From Insolitispirillum peregrinum (GTDB lineage: Bacteria > Pseudomonadota > Alphaproteobacteria > Rhodospirillales > Rhodospirillaceae), in NCBI RefSeq assembly GCF_900156605.1, contig NZ_FTOA01000003.1:1-64000 (forward strand): a stretch of DNA of 64,000 bases. Reading direction: 5' to 3'. Of the stretch, positions 33,284 to 42,947 are shown piece after piece. The first letter of the stretch is position 1. Every line of letters starts with the position of its first letter. The position numbers and the translations under genes were made by a program. The notes under the pieces were generated by a model. The model was not told the DNA's origin. It did not search any database and was given only the letters and a program-made list of their open reading frames with translations.

Positions 33284-34636
33284 TCATAGCCCCAGCCGTT
33301 GCAGACGCCGTTTCAGGGCGTGGCGGGAAATCCCCAGATGTTCGGCGGCCCGTGCCTTGTGGCCGCCGTTCTGGTTCAGGGCGTCGAGCAACAGTTGCCG
33401 TTCGGCCCGTTCGAGCTGGTCGGCGATGCCATCGCTGGCCGGGGAGTCGCTCACCGGCAGGGCATCCTGCACATCGCCCGGCAGGTCATCGACCGAGACA
33501 TCACGCCCGGGCAGCAGGATGGTCAGCCGTTCAATCAGGTTTTTCAGCTCGCGCACGTTGCCCGGCCAGGGGTGGGAGCGCAGGATGTCCTTCACCGGAT
33601 CGGGCAGGCGGATGGCGCTGACACCTTCCTGTGCGGCGTAGTGGGCGGCAAAGTGTTCGGCCAGCAGGATCACGTCATCATCGCGCTCGCGCAGGGGCGG
33701 CACCGGAATCTGGATCACGTTCAGGCGATAGAACAGGTCTTCACGAAAGCCCCCGGCACTGACCGCTTTGGCAAGGTCGCGGTTGGTGGCCGCCACCACC
33801 CGCACATCGGCCTGCAGCGTTTTGGTGCCGCCGACGGTGCGATAGGTGCCATTTTCCAGAAAATGCAGCAGCTTGGCCTGCAACGGCAGGGGGAGTTCGC
33901 CGATTTCATCAAGAAACAGCGTGCCGCCATCGGCGAGCGTCACCAGACCGGTACGTTTCTGGTGAGCACCGGTATAGGCCCCGCGCTCGGCCCCGAACAG
34001 TTCGGCTTCGATCAGTTGCTCGGGCAGGGCGGCACAGTTGACCTCGACGAACGCCTGATCCCGGCGACTGCTTTGGGTATGCAGGGCACGGGCCACCAGC
34101 GCCTTGCCGGTGCCGGACTCGCCGAACAGCAGGACGCGGGCGGTGCTGCTGGCGGCCACCCGGGCGACGGTTTCGCGCAACTGGCCCATGCGGGCGCTGT
34201 CGCCGATCAGGCCGGTTTCCGAGATCGCCCGCTGGCGGTGATAGCTGACCTCGCTGTGCAGGCGGTCACGGTCGAGGGTGCCGCTGATGCAGTGTAACAG
34301 CTCGTCCAGCTCAAAGGGCTTGGTCAGGTAGTCGGCGGCTCCGGCCTTGACCGCCTGCACCGCCATGCGGGTGTCGCCGTGGGCCGAAATCATGATCATC
34401 GGCAAATCGGGGCTGTGGGCGCGCAGCCGCTCCATCGTTCCCATGCCGTCGATGCCCGGCATGCGCAGGTCAACCAGCGCGATATCGGGGTGGGCGGTGG
34501 GCAAGGCGTCCAGCGCGCTCTGGCAGTCATGGACGCCGGTCACCTGCATCCCTTGCTGACGCAGGGCGTAGGACAGCGAGCGCACAAACGGGGCCTCGTC
34601 ATCAATCAGCAGCACGCTGATACCGTTAAGCATCAT
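33284..34636 (-). CDS. Sigma-54-dependent response regulator (NtrC family)
   Basis: This 450-residue regulator has a receiver domain (about 5-120; phosphoacceptor Asp near residue 56 in ALVDLRMPG, Lys in YLTKPF). An AAA+ sigma-54 activation domain follows (about 140-375), then a Fis-type helix-turn-helix (about 415-450, [20 protein letters not shown]). Walker A is [15 protein letters not shown] and Walker [13 protein letters not shown]. The sigma-54 contact loop reads GAYTGA (about 219-224) instead of GAFTGA, and the usual Glu after the Walker A Lys is Ala. The tandem ATGs at 34631-34636 overlap the histidine kinase stop, so the pair is coupled. Target promoters are unknown. Confidence 0.92.
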   Translation of the reverse strand: MMLNGISVLLIDDEAPFVRSLSYALRQQGMQVTGVHDCQSALDALPTAHPDIALVDLRMPGIDGMGTMERLRAHSPDLPMIMISAHGDTRMAVQAVKAGAADYLTKPFELDELLHCISGTLDRDRLHSEVSYHRQRAISETGLIGDSARMGQLRETVARVAASSTARVLLFGESGTGKALVARALHTQSSRRDQAFVEVNCAALPEQLIEAELFGAERGAYTGAHQKRTGLVTLADGGTLFLDEIGELPLPLQAKLLHFLENGTYRTVGGTKTLQADVRVVAATNRDLAKAVSAGGFREDLFYRLNVIQIPVPPLRERDDDVILLAEHFAAHYAAQEGVSAIRLPDPVKDILRSHPWPGNVRELKNLIERLTILLPGRDVSVDDLPGDVQDALPVSDSPASDGIADQLERAERQLLLDALNQNGGHKARAAEHLGISRHALKRRLQRLGL

Positions 34637-36362
34637 CTCGTCCCCAGGCTCCCTTTTTTGTTTTTTCCCCCGGCAGGCGCAGGCGAACCCGCGTGCCTTC
34701 GCCGGGGCGGCTGTCAATGCGCATGGTGCCGTGGTTGGCATCAATCATTTGCGCAGAAATGGTCAGGCCGAGGCCGGTTCCGCCCGCCTTGGTGGTCACA
34801 AACGGATCGGTCACGGTGGCCAGCAGGGCCGGGTCGATGCCACAGCCACTATCACTGACTTCGATGATCACATCGGGGCCTTGCCGACTGGCGCGCAGGG
34901 TGACGCTGTCGCCAGTCTGGCAGGCCTGAATGGCGTTCAGGCCGAGGTTGACCAGCACCTGCTGCAACTGGTCGCCATCGGCCAGCAGGGTCAGGGTGGA
35001 CTCGCCGCTGGTGACAAAGCTGACCCCGCGTTCGGCGGCGGTCGGGCGCAACAGGGTGGCGGTGCGGCGGAACAGCTCGCGCACCGGGATCTGGCGTTGC
35101 TCGGCGGGATGGGGGCGGCCATAGGTCAGCAGGTCGTTGACCACCCGGTTCAGGCGGTCCACTTCGGACTCCATGTCCTGCAACAGTTCCTTGCGGTCGG
35201 GGTCTGCTTCGTCGCGACTCAACGCCTGCACGGTGGTCTTCAGGGTGGCCAGCGGGTTGCGCACCTCGTGGGCGACACCGGTGGCGAACTGGCCGAGAAC
35301 GGCCATTTTCTCGGTGCGCACGGTGCGGTCGATCATGTCGCGCAGGCGCAGGGTCATGGTGTTGAAGGCGCGCGAAATGCTGCCGATTTCATCGCTGCGC
35401 TCGCCGCCGCGCAGGCGGAACTCCAGATCACCCGCCGCCAGCGCGTCGGCTCCGGCGATCAGGTCGTCAACCCGCCGCCGCAAGCGGCCGGTCAGATGGC
35501 CGAACAGCAGGACGATGATCAGGGTGATCGCCGCCCCGCCGGCATACAGCCAGCCACGCGCCTTTTCCAGCGAGCCGAACAGCACTTCGGAGCGGACTTC
35601 CCGCTTCAGGGACCAGCCGGGGAACACTTCCGGGCCGTCCCCCAGCGGGATGGTGGTGTGCAGCGGGCGGCCAGTGACGTCCAGGATCGCCCCATCCGCG
35701 GCTTGCAGGCGCAGCTTGACCACCGGCGTCACCATCGCTTCGTCGAGCTGTTCGGTGATCGACGACAGCCGCAGGTGCAGGGCCACCGTCACCGGATCAT
35801 CGGAGCCTTGCCCGGCGTCGCGGATCGGGCGTTGCAGCAACACCCAGCCCGAGCGGCCGGGCGAGGGCAGGTGCGGACCGATCAGGGTGGCATCGCCCAG
35901 CCGGACCCGTGGCAAATCACTGATCGACCAGTCCTCTGCCGACCAGTAGGGCGGGCCAGAGGCCGCCTGTCCCGGCACCACATGCTGTAAATGGCCGTCA
36001 CGGTCAAAGAACAGGATGCCGTACAGGTCGGGGACATCGGCTTCCAGATGCAGCAGGTTGGCAACCTCGCGCGCGCCGGGGCCGGTGGGGTTGGCAAGAT
36101 AGGCTGTCAGGCCGGGATAGTTGGAAATCTTCGCCAGTTGGTACTGGTAGGTTTCCATGAAGGCGGCCAGACGGCTGGCGGTGGCGGTTTCCTGCGAGGT
36201 CAGCCGCTCGCCGACCAGTGCCGTTTCCAGATCGTTGGCAAAGCGTTCATACAGCGCTCCCAGGCTGATCAGGCCGCCGAGCAGGATCAGCACGGTCAGC
36301 AGGCTGTAGCGCGAGACCAGACTGGTGCGGGGTTTGTCGATCAGTGAGCTGTGCAGGGCCAT
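34626..36362 (-). CDS. Sensor histidine kinase with large periplasmic domain
   Basis: This 578-residue membrane kinase has a first helix at about residues 18-38, a periplasmic sensor of about 240 residues (Cache-like by size and pattern, e.g. LYGILFFDRDGHLQHVV), and a second helix followed by HAMP (AGADALAAGDLEFRLRGGER). HisKA with ATGVAHEVRNPLATLKTTVQ (His autophosphorylation site) and a HATPase domain (LVNLGLNAIQAC, SDSGCGIDPALL, GGTGLGLTISAQMI) follow. The start at 36360-36362 (MALHSSLIDKPRT) gives a short cytoplasmic lead; 16 further codons upstream are possible. It phosphorylates the overlapping NtrC-type regulator. The signal is unknown. Confidence 0.9.
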   Translation of the reverse strand: MALHSSLIDKPRTSLVSRYSLLTVLILLGGLISLGALYERFANDLETALVGERLTSQETATASRLAAFMETYQYQLAKISNYPGLTAYLANPTGPGAREVANLLHLEADVPDLYGILFFDRDGHLQHVVPGQAASGPPYWSAEDWSISDLPRVRLGDATLIGPHLPSPGRSGWVLLQRPIRDAGQGSDDPVTVALHLRLSSITEQLDEAMVTPVVKLRLQAADGAILDVTGRPLHTTIPLGDGPEVFPGWSLKREVRSEVLFGSLEKARGWLYAGGAAITLIIVLLFGHLTGRLRRRVDDLIAGADALAAGDLEFRLRGGERSDEIGSISRAFNTMTLRLRDMIDRTVRTEKMAVLGQFATGVAHEVRNPLATLKTTVQALSRDEADPDRKELLQDMESEVDRLNRVVNDLLTYGRPHPAEQRQIPVRELFRRTATLLRPTAAERGVSFVTSGESTLTLLADGDQLQQVLVNLGLNAIQACQTGDSVTLRASRQGPDVIIEVSDSGCGIDPALLATVTDPFVTTKAGGTGLGLTISAQMIDANHGTMRIDSRPGEGTRVRLRLPGEKTKKGAWGRDDA

Positions 36363-36446
36363 CGCCAGAACCGTACCGGAACCGTATCGGGGGAAGGATG
36401 ACCATAGCAACTCTGCTGCGGAACGCCACTCCTTTGAAATTTAATT

Positions 36447-37706
36447 CTATTTTTGCGTGTCTTCTTGAGTGGATATTGCGTAAAGATGCGCCGGGTGCTG
36501 ACAGACCAGCGCAAAAATGTCCGGGTCGAGGCTGCCGCCATCGACCATCGGCTGCATGATCGCCAACACCTGTTCTACTGACAGCCGCCCGCGATAGGGG
36601 CGGTCTTGCGACAGGGCCTGAAAGATGTCGCAAATGGCCAGAATGCGGCTTTCGACCGGCAGGGCATCCTTGTCGCAGCCATCGGGATAGCCGCTGCCGT
36701 CGAGCTTTTCGTGGTGATGGACCACCCAGTCAATCATCGGCGAGCCGGGGAACAGCGCCGCCAGAATGCGCTTGCTGTTCATCGGGTGGGCGCGCATCTG
36801 GGCGAACTCGTCGCCATCCAGACTGCCATGCTTTTCAAGGATGGCGTCGGGGGTGCGCAGCTTGCCGACATCATGCAGCAATCCGGCAATGCGCAGCAGG
36901 TGGCGGCGGGCGGTGGAAAAGCCCAGCAGCCCGCCGACGGCATCGGTCAGATCGGCCACCCGCAGGCTGTGGTAATGGGTGAACGGGCTTTTGGCGTCAA
37001 CGATGCGGGAGATCAGCACCCCCAGATCCCGCAGGCCGTTCCAGTCCAGATGCAGGACGCGATCATCGCTGCCGATGGCTTCGGTGATCGCTTCGTCGAG
37101 AAAGTCTTCCTGTAGTTCCAGCCAGAACCGATCCTTGCTGCCTGCGTCGTACAGGGCATCCCACAGGTGCGTGGCAAACAGCTCGGGGGCGGCTTGATGC
37201 AGGCTGTCGAGAATGTCGCGTTTGTGCAGCAAGGTGGCGTGGTGCGGGTGATCGGCCAGAAAGCGCAGGTAAAACACGTCCAGCCGGTCGGCCAGATAGA
37301 TCATGTTGGCCTGTTCGGCCACCAGCCGGGGCACGGACTCCGGCATCCGGTTCCAGCGGGTGTGGTGATGGCGGATGGCCGGAGCATAGGGAGCAAAGGG
37401 GGCGAAGCTGCGGAGAAAGTCTTCGCCGCGCAGACAGTGCAGCTCGGCACCCTCCCACTCGATTTCATCGACCAGTTTCTGGTGATGGCTGGTCGAGGAC
37501 ACCCCGATATCGTGCAGCATGCCCGCCACCAGCATGAACAGCTGGGCCGGACGGTCCCACGACAGGGCTTGCGCGATGCGATAGCTCATCAGCCCGACCC
37601 GGCGGCCATGGCTGTAGTCGTCGATCCCGACGTAATCCAGCGCCTTGGCCAGAGTGTGGGCGGTGGTGCCAAAGGCCATGTCGTAGTGATCGGGACTGCT
37701 GTTCAT
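36447..37706 (-). CDS. HD-GYP domain protein with two HD modules (putative c-di-GMP phosphodiesterase)
   Basis: This is a 419-residue cytoplasmic protein. The C-terminal HD-GYP domain (about 235-400) has THYHSLRVADL, the HD pair in AGLLHDVGKLRTPDAIL (about 278-279), and HHHEKLDGSGYPDG (about 330-343), so all metal and GYP residues are present. An N-terminal second HD-like module has YSHGRRVGLMSYRIA, MLHDIGVSSTSHH and AIRHHHTRWN, but no GYP. The start at 37704-37706 is preceded by AGGGGG. It lies 84 bases upstream of the histidine kinase gene in the same direction. Hydrolysis of cyclic di-GMP is the family role; an N-terminal degenerate HD sensor is inference. Confidence 0.85.
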   Translation of the reverse strand: MNSSPDHYDMAFGTTAHTLAKALDYVGIDDYSHGRRVGLMSYRIAQALSWDRPAQLFMLVAGMLHDIGVSSTSHHQKLVDEIEWEGAELHCLRGEDFLRSFAPFAPYAPAIRHHHTRWNRMPESVPRLVAEQANMIYLADRLDVFYLRFLADHPHHATLLHKRDILDSLHQAAPELFATHLWDALYDAGSKDRFWLELQEDFLDEAITEAIGSDDRVLHLDWNGLRDLGVLISRIVDAKSPFTHYHSLRVADLTDAVGGLLGFSTARRHLLRIAGLLHDVGKLRTPDAILEKHGSLDGDEFAQMRAHPMNSKRILAALFPGSPMIDWVVHHHEKLDGSGYPDGCDKDALPVESRILAICDIFQALSQDRPYRGRLSVEQVLAIMQPMVDGGSLDPDIFALVCQHPAHLYAISTQEDTQK

Positions 37707-37834
37707 CACGGACCCCCTGGTTGCCGACCGACAGGATAGCAGATTGAACAAGCAGAGAAAAACATTCTACCAAAAGGAGAGGTCTGCTATGGTTTATCGC
37801 CCTGTTTTCGTGCCGATCCTGCCGGGAGACTCCG

Positions 37835-39928
37835 ATGCGCCGCCTGTCCCGAGTTCTGCTGTCAACCTGCCTCGCAACCGGAGTCCTTGTCTGCACGGCA
37901 GCGACAGGCCGGGCCAGTTTTGACATGGTGTGTGACCCTGCCCTGCGGCTGCCTCAGCCGGTGATGACTGGCTGTGTGTCGTCGGCGATGTTGTCGCCGG
38001 GCGGGGATACCAGAATGACCATGGCGCTGTTGCTGGGCGACCGCTTTGCGCCGGATGCGCCGCACATCCCGACCTCAACGCCGTTCTTCAGCTGGTCGGC
38101 GATGCCGGACCTGCTGCATCCACCGGCCCCGCAGGCTTCTGCCGGAGGTGCCGCAGAAGAGCCGTGGTCTCCGCCGCCTGACATCTCGTGTGTGCAGGCG
38201 CAATCCGGGCAAAAAGCCTTTGAGCAGGCGGTGAAAGCCGATGCAACACTGGCCGAGCCGGAACGGGCGGCGCTGCTGGCCCTGCGCGGGACGGTGTTTG
38301 CCACCTGTCCCGACTATCAGCCCGCCGCGCTGGACGAGGCACTGAAGGGGGTTGCCCTGTCGCCCGCCGGTCGGGCTCTTGCCGCTTATATCCGGGCTGC
38401 CGATGCCTTTTATGCCGCAGACTACCCGAAGGCGGTACAGATGTTTGCCGCCTTGAGCGGGGCACCGCAGGGGTGGGTGAAGGAAACCGCCCGCTACATG
38501 CAGGCGCGGGCGATGCTGGCCGAAGCCCGCACGCTGGCGGTGGATGAGTACGGCGACCTGACTCCGCCGGAAGACCCGGCCAAGCGGCAGGCGCTCGACA
38601 AGGCGGCACAGGACGGGCTGGCCGGGCTGACCGTTTATCTCAAGGACTATCCGGCGGGCCTGTATGCGGCATCGGCAAAGGGGCTGTACCGCTGGGGCTA
38701 TCGTCTGGGGCAGAATCAGGCGGCCTTGCAGGCCGAATATCTGGCGATGCTGACGCGTCCCCCGGCCGAACGCGGGGTACCGATGCGCGATTTCATTCAG
38801 GAGCTGGATAACCGGCTGGTGATGGCCCCTCAGGAGCTTCCCCTGTCCGACCCGATCCTGTGGGCGACGGCGGTGCTGTCCGCCCAGCGCGATGATGGCG
38901 ATCCGGCGTTCTGGCCATCGGTGGCCGGCCTGCATGCCGACCAAAAGGCCCTGCATGACTATCTGGCGGCCTCGCAGGCGTTCTACATTGATCACAAGCC
39001 GGAACAGGTGCTGGCGCTGATCCCCGATCCGGGACCGGCAGGCGATGGCAGCGCCCTGACCTTCAGCCGCCAGATGCTGCGGGCGATGGCCGTGCAGGCA
39101 CTGAACAAGCCGGAAGAGGGCGAGAGCTGGCGGGCCTTGCTGGCGATGACCAAAGACCCGGCCCGGCGCACGCTGGTGGAACTGGGGCTGGCACTGTACG
39201 AGCAACGGCATGGTGATGTGCGGCGGGTGTTCGCCGCCGACAGCCCGATCCGGGGCTGGATGGTGCGCGAAACCCTGCTGACCCGCACCGCCGATGCCGC
39301 CTTGTTGCTCCAGCAGGCCGGCTCGGCGCAGGCTCCGGCGCATGAGCGCGAGGTGGCGCTGTTCACCCTGCTGTACAAGGAGCTGACCCGTGGAGCCCCG
39401 GGGGATTTCGTCCGCCATCTGGCGCTGATCCCGACCGATGCCGCCAAGGGGGGCGTCTTTGCCCTGCTGTCCCCCGAGCGTCCGCCGCTGAAGGTGTTTA
39501 CCGAGGGCACCACGGCCAGCGATTACCCTTGCCCGTCGTTGCAGGACACCGCCAGCCGTCTGGCGGCATCGCCCGCCGATATCAGCGCGTCGCTGTGTCT
39601 GGCCGACTTTGTGCGCCTGAATGGCTTTGATGATTTTGTGCTGGATCAATCCGTTGAAGGGGACCAGTTGGGCAGCGGGCCGTCACTGTTCACCGGGGCT
39701 GCCTATGCCCGGCAGGCGATCTATCAGAAAGTCCTCGCCACACCGACCGCAACGGCGGATGAACGGGCCTATGCCCTGTTCCGGGCGGTGCGCTGCTATG
39801 CACCGTCGGGCATCAACAGTTGCGGAGGGGCCGAGGTGCCGCCCAGCCAGCGCAAGGCGTGGTTCAGCGAGCTGAAAAAGTCCTATCCGAAATCCCGTTG
39901 GGCGCAGGGGCTGACCTATTACTGGTAA
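37835..39928 (+). CDS. Secreted or periplasmic protein of unknown function (697 residues)
   Basis: I do not recognise this family. A signal peptide is clear (MRRLSRVLLSTCLATGVLVC, ending near GRASF). After a proline-rich linker (about 90-115) the protein is almost entirely alpha-helical with many Ala/Leu pairs, such as AGRALAAYIRAADAFYAADY and WVKETARYMQARAMLAEART, compatible with TPR-like or Sel1-like helical repeats. Scattered cysteines (for example DMVCDP, TGCVSS, ISCVQA, TCPDY, YPCPS, SLCLADF, RCYAPSGINSCGG) suggest periplasmic disulfides. The extreme C terminus (KKSYPKSRWAQGLTYYW) is aromatic. It is followed four bases later by a DUF3142 gene, so the two probably work together. Confidence 0.75.
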   Translation: MRRLSRVLLSTCLATGVLVCTAATGRASFDMVCDPALRLPQPVMTGCVSSAMLSPGGDTRMTMALLLGDRFAPDAPHIPTSTPFFSWSAMPDLLHPPAPQASAGGAAEEPWSPPPDISCVQAQSGQKAFEQAVKADATLAEPERAALLALRGTVFATCPDYQPAALDEALKGVALSPAGRALAAYIRAADAFYAADYPKAVQMFAALSGAPQGWVKETARYMQARAMLAEARTLAVDEYGDLTPPEDPAKRQALDKAAQDGLAGLTVYLKDYPAGLYAASAKGLYRWGYRLGQNQAALQAEYLAMLTRPPAERGVPMRDFIQELDNRLVMAPQELPLSDPILWATAVLSAQRDDGDPAFWPSVAGLHADQKALHDYLAASQAFYIDHKPEQVLALIPDPGPAGDGSALTFSRQMLRAMAVQALNKPEEGESWRALLAMTKDPARRTLVELGLALYEQRHGDVRRVFAADSPIRGWMVRETLLTRTADAALLLQQAGSAQAPAHEREVALFTLLYKELTRGAPGDFVRHLALIPTDAAKGGVFALLSPERPPLKVFTEGTTASDYPCPSLQDTASRLAASPADISASLCLADFVRLNGFDDFVLDQSVEGDQLGSGPSLFTGAAYARQAIYQKVLATPTATADERAYALFRAVRCYAPSGINSCGGAEVPPSQRKAWFSELKKSYPKSRWAQGLTYYW

Positions 39929-39932
39929 GCGG

Positions 39933-40673
39933 GTGACGGGCCGCGGCTGGCGCCGGATACTGGCGGTGGCGCTGGGGGGCATCCTGTGCGCCAGTGCCTC
40001 CCTGCTGACCCCGGCATCGGCGGACGAGGTGCGGGCGAGCGCGTACCGGGCGTTCTGGCTGTGGGCCGGAGTGACGGCGCAGCCGGTGCTGCGGCAGGCC
40101 GATGAGCTTTATCTGCTGTATGCCAGCGTGCAGGAAGACCGAAAGGGCGGCATCCACTGGCAGCCCCATCGGGCCGGAGCACCGCGCTTGCCCGGGGTGG
40201 ACCTGTGGCTGGTGATCCGTGCTGAAACGCTGGACTGGACTCCGGCGGTCACGGCAACGCTGGTCCATGGGCTGAAACGGTGGAGCGCGGCGGGCAACCG
40301 GGTGGTCGGGGTGCAGGTTGATTTCGACGCCGGAACCCGTGCGCTCGATCGCTATGGCGATTTTCTGCGCCGCCTGCGGACACAAGTTCCGCCGCGTTAC
40401 CGTCTGGGCATTACCGGCTTGCTTGACTGGACCAGCCACGGTGACCTGTCGGGGCTGGTTGGGGTGGTGGACGAGGTGGTGATTCAGGCCTATCAGGGGC
40501 GGCGGATGGTCCCCGACTATCGCCGCTATCTGACCTCTGCCGCCCGGTTGCCGTTGCCGTTTCGGGTCGGGCTGGTGCAGGGAGGGCAGTGGCAGCCGGT
40601 CGAGGCGGTGGAGAGTGCTGCCAATTTCCGGGGCTATGTGGTGTTTCTGCTCAATCCGACCACACCCGAGTGA
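39933..40673 (+). CDS. DUF3142 domain protein, exported
   Basis: This 246-residue protein starts with GTG at 39933, four bases after the previous stop. An N-terminal signal sequence ([20 protein letters not shown], cleavage near ASADE) precedes a DUF3142-like domain with [20 protein letters not shown] and [33 protein letters not shown] and the strand pattern resemble a TIM-barrel glycoside-hydrolase-like fold, with the Asp of QVDFD at a position where such folds hold an acid. No enzymatic activity is established for the family. It probably acts with the upstream 697-residue protein in the periplasm. Confidence 0.8.
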   Translation: MTGRGWRRILAVALGGILCASASLLTPASADEVRASAYRAFWLWAGVTAQPVLRQADELYLLYASVQEDRKGGIHWQPHRAGAPRLPGVDLWLVIRAETLDWTPAVTATLVHGLKRWSAAGNRVVGVQVDFDAGTRALDRYGDFLRRLRTQVPPRYRLGITGLLDWTSHGDLSGLVGVVDEVVIQAYQGRRMVPDYRRYLTSAARLPLPFRVGLVQGGQWQPVEAVESAANFRGYVVFLLNPTTPE

Positions 40674-40732
40674 GCCGTCTTCCATGGGCTGTCTTTCTGG
40701 CAGGATTGCGGGAGGGGAGTGGATTGTCTCTT

Positions 40733-40760
40733 GAAAGAAACCGACCATCCGGTATCTTTC
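40733..40760. promoter_or_regulatory. Candidate TetR operator
   Basis: The inverted repeat GAAAGAAACC (40733-40742) / GGTATCTTTC (40751-40760) has an eight-base spacer and nine of ten paired positions. It lies 26 bases before the TetR start codon, as expected for an autoregulated TetR operator. Confidence 0.5.
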
Positions 40761-40786
40761 GGTCGTTCCCTGCCTGCGAGAGCCAC

Positions 40787-41338
40787 ATGAGCACTGCCTA
40801 CACCCGTAAAAAAGACCCCGAAGCCGTCCGTCTGGCCCTGCTGGAATGCACGCTGGATCTGGTGATTGGCCAAGGGTTTTCCAATGTTTCCCTGCAGGCG
40901 GTTGCCGACGCGGCAGGTGTTACCAAAGGCGGATTGCTGCACCATTTTTCCAGCAAGCAAATCCTGCTGGAGGCCGCCCTTGATCATATGCTCGATCAGC
41001 TCGACCGGCGCATGGATGAACTGATGGCCGATGATCCGTCTGCCTATGGCTGCTTTACCCGTGCCTATATCGAACTGACCTTTGACGATCCGCGCTTTGG
41101 CATCACCAGTCCGGCGATGGCATTGGGAATGGCGGCGCTGGGCGATGAGGTGCTGGGGGAAAAGTGGCTGGCGTGGATGAAGACCCGTCTTGCCTGGCAT
41201 CACCGCACCGACAGCGCGCCGGAACTGGAAGTTGTCCGGCTGGCGGTGGATGGTGTGTGGCTGGCCCATCTGGGGCCACCGGGTCAAACGTGCCTGCTGC
41301 ACTCCATTCCTGCGCTGAAAGAGCGTCTGCTGGCTCAG
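40787..41338 (+). CDS. TetR family regulator, 3' end displaced by inversion
   Basis: The helix-turn-helix domain is clear (about residues 10-60): [40 protein letters not shown] ligand-binding helical domain follows to about residue 184 (ALKERLLAQ). At 41338 the frame leaves TetR-like sequence and runs through antisense RND sequence ([16 protein letters not shown]...) to 42316, so the present product would be a 509-residue chimera. If 41339-42943 is flipped back, the frame reads ...LLAQTR and a stop, giving a normal 186-residue regulator. It should repress the RND pump gene that would then follow on the same strand. Confidence 0.88.
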
Positions 41339-42947
41339 CACCAGCGCCACCACCACCGACAGCGCCATCGCCGCCACCAGCGTCAACGAGAACTGCCGGT
41401 AAATGGCCCCGGTCGAGCCGCTGAAAAAGGCCATCGGCACGAACACCGCCGACAGCACCAGTGCAATACCGATCAGCGCGCCGGTAATCTGGCCCATCGA
41501 CTTGCGGGTGGCCTCTTTCGGCGGCAAGCCCTCTTCGCTCATCACCCGCTCGACGTTTTCCACCACCACAATGGCATCATCGACCAGCAGGCCAATCGCC
41601 AGCACCATGGCGAACATGGTCAGGGTATTGACGCTGAAACCAGCCGCAGCCAGCACGCCAAAGGTTCCCAGCAACACCACCGGTACGGCAATGGTCGGGA
41701 TCAGGGTGGCGCGCAGGTTTTGCAGGAACAGGTACATCACGCAGAACACCAGCACGATCGCTTCGGCCAGCGTCTTGATCACTTCTTCAATCGAGATCTT
41801 GACGAACGGGGTGGTGTCATAGGGATAGGTCACCTCCACCCCGGCAGGCATGAACGGTGTCAGATCGGCAAACCGCTTACGCACCACCTCGGCAGTTTTC
41901 AGCGCGTTGGCCCCGGTCGCCAGCTTCAGCGCAATGCCCACCGCTGGCTTGCCATTGTAACGCGCCACCGAGTCATAGCTTTCCGAGCCGATTTCAATCC
42001 GTGCCACATCCTTCAGCCGCACCTGCGAGCCGTCGGTCTTGACCTTCAGCAGGATGTTGCCGAACTGCTCGGGGGTTTTCAGGCGGCTTTGCGCCTTGAT
42101 CGAGGCGTTGATCTGCTGGCCCCGCACCGCCGGAGTGCCGCCCAGTTGTCCCGCCGATACATCGGCGTTCTGGGCGGTGATGGCGGCGGTGATGTCGGTC
42201 ACCGCCAGAGCATAGCTGCTGAGTTTGTCCGGGTTGAGCCAGATGCGCATCGCATGTTGCGCCCCGAACACCGTCACCTCGCCCACGCCGGGCAGGCGGC
42301 TGATATCGTCCTGTAAATTCGACACCATGTAATCGGCCAGATCGAGGTCACTGATCCGGCCATCCTGCGACACCAGTGCCGCCACCATAAAGAAGTTGTC
42401 GTTGGCCTTGCTGACCGACACCCCTTGCTGCTGCACCTCCTGCGGCAACAGCGGCATCGCCAGTTGCAGCTTGTTCTGCACCTGCACCTGCGCAATGTCG
42501 GGATCGGCTTCGGGTTCAAAGGTCAGGATGATGCTGACATTGCCGACCGAGTCCGAGGTCGAGCGCATCGAGCGCAGATTGTCGATCCCCTTCATTTTCT
42601 GCTCGATCACCTGCGTCACCGAGTCCGCCACCGCCTCGGCCGACGCCCCCGGATAGGAGGCGGAAATCCCCACCGTCGGTGGCGCAATGCCGGGATACTG
42701 CTCGACCGGCAGCCGCATCAGGGCCAACGCCCCGGCCAGCATGATCACGATGGCAATCACCCAGGCAAAGATCGGGCGGTCAATAAAGAAACGGGACATC
42801 AAAAGCCTCGCAGCAGGAGAGTTCGGCAACACAGTCCCGAGCCATGGCGGCAGGCTGCCATTGGCCGTGGATCAGTGCCTTACTGTAAAGACGCCGGAGC
42901 CGGTGAAATCCTCACCCGGCCCCGCAGAATTGTGTCAGCGGGTCTGA
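41335..42947. other. Inverted segment splitting the tetR-RND locus
   Basis: The interior 41339-42943 (1605 bp) is bounded by TCAG (41335-41338) and its complement CTGA (42944-42947). Around these, the two ends share the imperfect motif GG-N-TCAG-N2-CC in inverted orientation. Reversing the interior gives continuous frames at both junctions: TetR ends with a stop three codons later, and the RND gene reads [16 protein letters not shown] exactly as in AcrB-type pumps. No recombinase gene is visible nearby. Confidence 0.88.
41336..42799 (-). pseudogene. RND efflux pump (AcrB/MexB type), N-terminal half, inverted
   Basis: The ATG at 42797-42799 ([20 protein letters not shown]) opens an inner-membrane multidrug/proton antiporter. 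Through residue 488 it is normal: pore-domain segments, the proton-relay Asp pair in [19 protein letters not shown], and [20 protein letters not shown]. After 41336 the frame continues into antisense tetR to 40634 and is no longer RND-like. The missing C-terminal 554 residues are on the opposite strand at 42947-44611. In this orientation the pump cannot be made whole. No periplasmic adaptor or outer-membrane channel gene is present at the locus. Confidence 0.9.

Noticed and set aside
40787..42316. A genuine 509-residue TetR fusion protein
   Set aside because: Residues after 184 are antisense RND codons; the chimera follows from the inversion and is not a functional fusion.
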